From CADCWN01 sp046328475 (GTDB lineage: Bacteria > Chloroflexota > Chloroflexia > Thermomicrobiales > CADCWN01), in NCBI GenBank assembly GCA_046328475.1, contig JAXLWN010000019.1, positions 36,165 to 100,164 of the forward strand: DNA of 64,000 bases, given 5' to 3'. The notes under the pieces are model-generated. The model was not told the DNA's origin. It did not search any database and saw nothing but the letters and a program-made list of their open reading frames with translations. The position numbers and the translations under genes were made by a program. This document shows positions 61,835 to 64,000 of this stretch, piece by piece (the stretch's first letter is position 1; each line of letters begins with the position of its first letter).

Positions 61835-63463
61835 CTACCACCCGATCGCATACCCATCCCGGCGCGGATCCGCCCCGCCCGTGAACGTCCCGCTCTCGGG
61901 ATCGACCATGATCGCCTGCGCCCCGCCGAAGAGCGCCGACCAATCGGGCTGCACATCGACCGCGTGCCCGCGCGCCGACAGCTCCGCGCGCACCTCCGCC
62001 GGGATGCGCCCCTCCACGATCACCCGGTTCATCTCCTGCGGCCGGATGCGCGGTGCCTCGATCGCCGCCTGCACCGACATCCCGAACTCCATCACGTTCG
62101 CCATGAACTGCGGCGAGGTCTCCATGATCCCGTACGACCCCGGCGTGCCGATGCAGGAGAAGAGCTTGCCATCCCGCCAGATCATCCCCGGCGACAGGCA
62201 CATCTCATTCTTCTTGCGCGGCCCGATCACGTTCGGGCTGTCCCCCTCCAGGTCGAACCAGTGCATGAAGTTGTTCAGCATGATCCCGGTCCCCTCGACC
62301 ACCACGCCGCAGCCGAAGCCGCCCAGGCTCTGCGTCACCGAGACCGCATTCCCCTCCGCATCGACCACGTCGAAATGGGTCGTGCTCTCGCGCAGGCTCG
62401 GGTCGCCGTGCCAGCGCAGCCCCACCTCGTTCGTGCGCGCGTAACGCTCGCCCACGATCTTGCTCGCGCGCTGCGGGTCCACCAGCTTCCGCCGCGCCGC
62501 GCAATACTCCTCCGAGAGCAGCGCCGCCACCGGCGCATCGGGCATCACGTTGTAGTGCATCCGATCGACGATCGCCAGCCGCTCGATCTCGATCAGCGTG
62601 TGCAGATACTCGGCGCTGTTGTGCCCCATCCCGGCCAGGTCGAACCCCTCCATCAGCTTCAGCGTCTGCAACCACTGGATCGCGCTCGACGGCGGCGGCG
62701 GGCCGTAGACCGTGAAGTCGCGGAACCCGACGCTGATCGGGTCCACCCAATCCACCGTCATATCGGCCAGGTCACGCTTCGTGATCAGCCCGCCCACCGA
62801 CTGGCTGAAGTTGGCGATCGTCTCGGCCAGTTGCCCCTTGTAATACTCGTCCGGGCCGCCCTCGACCAGCGCCCGGAAGGTCCGCGCCAGATCCGGCTGC
62901 TTGTGCAGCTTGCCGGGACGTGGCAACTCGCCATCCGGGAAGTAGAAGCGCACCGACGACGGATAATCCATCAGCGGCGTCTGCCGGATCGAGTTCAGCG
63001 CCGCCGCATTGTTCACCGTCAGCGCAAAACCGTCCTCGCAGATCTCGATCACATGCTTGAAGACGCTCGCGCGGTCCATCGTGCCGAACCGCTCCAGCGC
63101 CGCGCACCAGCCCATCGGCGACCCCGGCACCATCGTCGCCAGCGGCCCGTAGAAATTGTCCTCCGGCCGCTTGTAGAGCGAGCGATCCGTGGCATACGGG
63201 CTCCACCCCTGGTAATCGAGCGAGGTCAGCGTGTTGCTCTTGGCGTGGTAGATCAGCATCCAGCCCACGCCCCCGATCCCGTTCGAGCCGATCTCCGTCG
63301 CCCCGAGGCACGACGCCACCGCGACCGCCGCGTCGATCGCGTTGCCCCCCTCCATCAGCGTCCTGAGCCCCGCCAGCGACGCCACCGGGTGCGCCGATGT
63401 CACCATGCCCCGCCGCCCCGTCACCGCCGGTCGATGCCGTGTCCCCGCATACGGAAATGCCAT
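61835..63463 (-). CDS. ggt: Gamma-glutamyltransferase family protein
   Basis: Ntn-hydrolase precursor of 542 residues that self-cleaves before a Thr. GMVTSAHPVASLAGLRTLME and GGNAIDAAVAVASCLGATEI open the large subunit; the nucleophile Thr is in SLRESTTHFDVVDAEGNAVS; GTPGSYGIMETSPQFMANVM is near the C-terminus in place of the usual GGS. No signal peptide is seen, so a cytosolic gamma-glutamyl hydrolase or cephalosporin acylase-like role is possible. The ATG follows AGGAAGGAG. Confidence 0.9.
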   Translation of the reverse strand: MAFPYAGTRHRPAVTGRRGMVTSAHPVASLAGLRTLMEGGNAIDAAVAVASCLGATEIGSNGIGGVGWMLIYHAKSNTLTSLDYQGWSPYATDRSLYKRPEDNFYGPLATMVPGSPMGWCAALERFGTMDRASVFKHVIEICEDGFALTVNNAAALNSIRQTPLMDYPSSVRFYFPDGELPRPGKLHKQPDLARTFRALVEGGPDEYYKGQLAETIANFSQSVGGLITKRDLADMTVDWVDPISVGFRDFTVYGPPPPSSAIQWLQTLKLMEGFDLAGMGHNSAEYLHTLIEIERLAIVDRMHYNVMPDAPVAALLSEEYCAARRKLVDPQRASKIVGERYARTNEVGLRWHGDPSLRESTTHFDVVDAEGNAVSVTQSLGGFGCGVVVEGTGIMLNNFMHWFDLEGDSPNVIGPRKKNEMCLSPGMIWRDGKLFSCIGTPGSYGIMETSPQFMANVMEFGMSVQAAIEAPRIRPQEMNRVIVEGRIPAEVRAELSARGHAVDVQPDWSALFGGAQAIMVDPESGTFTGGADPRRDGYAIGW

Positions 63464-63547
63464 CTGCCGCGCTCCTTCCTCCGTCTATCAACACCCCAAC
63501 GAGCCCCATCGCCCGCCAGGTATCGATCCCTTGCCCAGGCGACGCCC

Positions 63548-64000
63548 TCACGTCCTCACGCCCTCACGCCCCACATCCCCGGCCAACTCCCCCACCGCCG
63601 CCACCAGCAAATCGATCTCCTCCTCCAGCAGGAAGAAGGGCACGCTCGCCCGCAAGCCCTCGCGCCCGTGCGGCAGCGGCTTGATGATGATCCCCCACCG
63701 CTCCCGCAGCGCCAGCCGCAGCGCCTCCCCCGTCCACCCCGCCACCCCGAAGCTGACCAGCGCCGCCGATTGCTCCGCCGGGAGCGGCGTAAACAGTGTC
63801 ACCCCGGAAATCCCCGCCAGCCCCGCCTTCAGCCGGTCAGTCAGCGCCGCCGTGCGCGCCCAGATCCGCTCGATGCCGATGCTATCCAGGTAGTCGAGCG
63901 CCGCCGCCCAGGCATGCACCAGCGGCCACGACCACGGCCCGAACTGGAACCGCTCCGCGCCCTCGTGCAGCGCATAGGCATCCCCCTCGAAGTCGAGCCA
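63548..64000 (-). CDS. Class V aminotransferase-like protein, 5'-truncated by window edge
   Basis: The visible C-terminal 150 residues (FEGDAYALHEGAERFQFGPW, HAWAAALDYLDSIGIERIWA, ERWGIIIKPLPHGREGLRAS) match the small domain of isopenicillin epimerase/cysteine desulfurase-like PLP enzymes. The PLP lysine lies beyond the window. The gene ends 85 bases upstream of ggt. Confidence 0.85.
   Translation of the reverse strand, partial: WLDFEGDAYALHEGAERFQFGPWSWPLVHAWAAALDYLDSIGIERIWARTAALTDRLKAGLAGISGVTLFTPLPAEQSAALVSFGVAGWTGEALRLALRERWGIIIKPLPHGREGLRASVPFFLLEEEIDLLVAAVGELAGDVGREGVRT

Overview
The window is high-GC bacterial DNA, dense with genes on both strands. It most resembles a Chloroflexota genome, probably Thermomicrobia-like. 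This is inferred from the gene repertoire (F420-type LLM oxidoreductases, RidA, NIPSNAP and EthD proteins, M81 peptidase, MinCDE beside MreD and PBP2, Chloroflexi-style serine/threonine kinases) and from the many intergenic heptamer repeats; no rRNA or marker gene is present to prove it. I saw no tRNA, rRNA or CRISPR array.

Layout. 1-1047: an LLM flavin oxidoreductase (cut by the window edge) and a RidA protein. 1389-3263: a NarL-type two-component system. 3328-10855: a complete lasso-peptide cluster with PqqD-like B1, B2 protease, cyclase C, three precursors behind a consensus sigma-70 promoter, an HPr-kinase-like protein, an NTP_transf_5 nucleotidyltransferase and an ABC exporter. The third precursor carries a C-terminal Peptidase_S74 (phage tail-fibre) self-cleaving domain. 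11010-12561: a sigma factor and a NIPSNAP protein. 12978-14873: two transglutaminases. 15292-16522: a small membrane protein and a two-gene nucleotidyltransferase module. 16668-22124: minE, minD, minC, mrdA (PBP2) and mreD. 22442-26394: glycoside hydrolase and acetyl xylan esterase, both frame-disrupted. 26520-28291: a lower-GC DUF262/DUF1524 protein of GmrSD type. 28518-31483: a membrane protein and a fusion of Ser/Thr kinase with a class A beta-lactamase-like domain. 31667-54069: a long run of metabolic and regulatory genes (enolase-superfamily enzymes, RpiB, USP, PuuD, LacI with aldo/keto reductase, MFS, M81 peptidase, EamA, AraC, Rpn nuclease, S9 peptidase, GNAT, YdeI, a PLP lyase, PspC, penicillin acylase). 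54188-57559: a low-GC gene encoding an AlbA_2/Schlafen-HATPase region fused to an Argonaute-like region with a catalytically degenerate PIWI domain. 58024-64000: small membrane proteins, a TetR/SnoaL divergent pair with clear operators, an LLM oxidoreductase, gamma-glutamyltransferase and a truncated class V aminotransferase.

How things fit together. In the lasso cluster B1 should bind the leaders, B2 cut them and C close the ring; the kinase and nucleotidyltransferase probably tailor the product and the ABC protein exports it. The Argonaute fusion, the DUF262 protein, the Rpn nuclease and the nucleotidyltransferase pair are the defence-like or mobile-type genes.

Two window-wide properties matter. 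First, many intergenic gaps are filled by short tandem heptamers (unit sequence differs between loci), often as two inverted arms around a 25-60 base centre; the arms run right up to stop codons and Shine-Dalgarno sites. Second, at least twelve genes show frame breaks while the protein similarity continues in another frame, often near homopolymers. Sequencing or assembly indels are the likeliest cause, so those genes should not be called true pseudogenes without checking reads.
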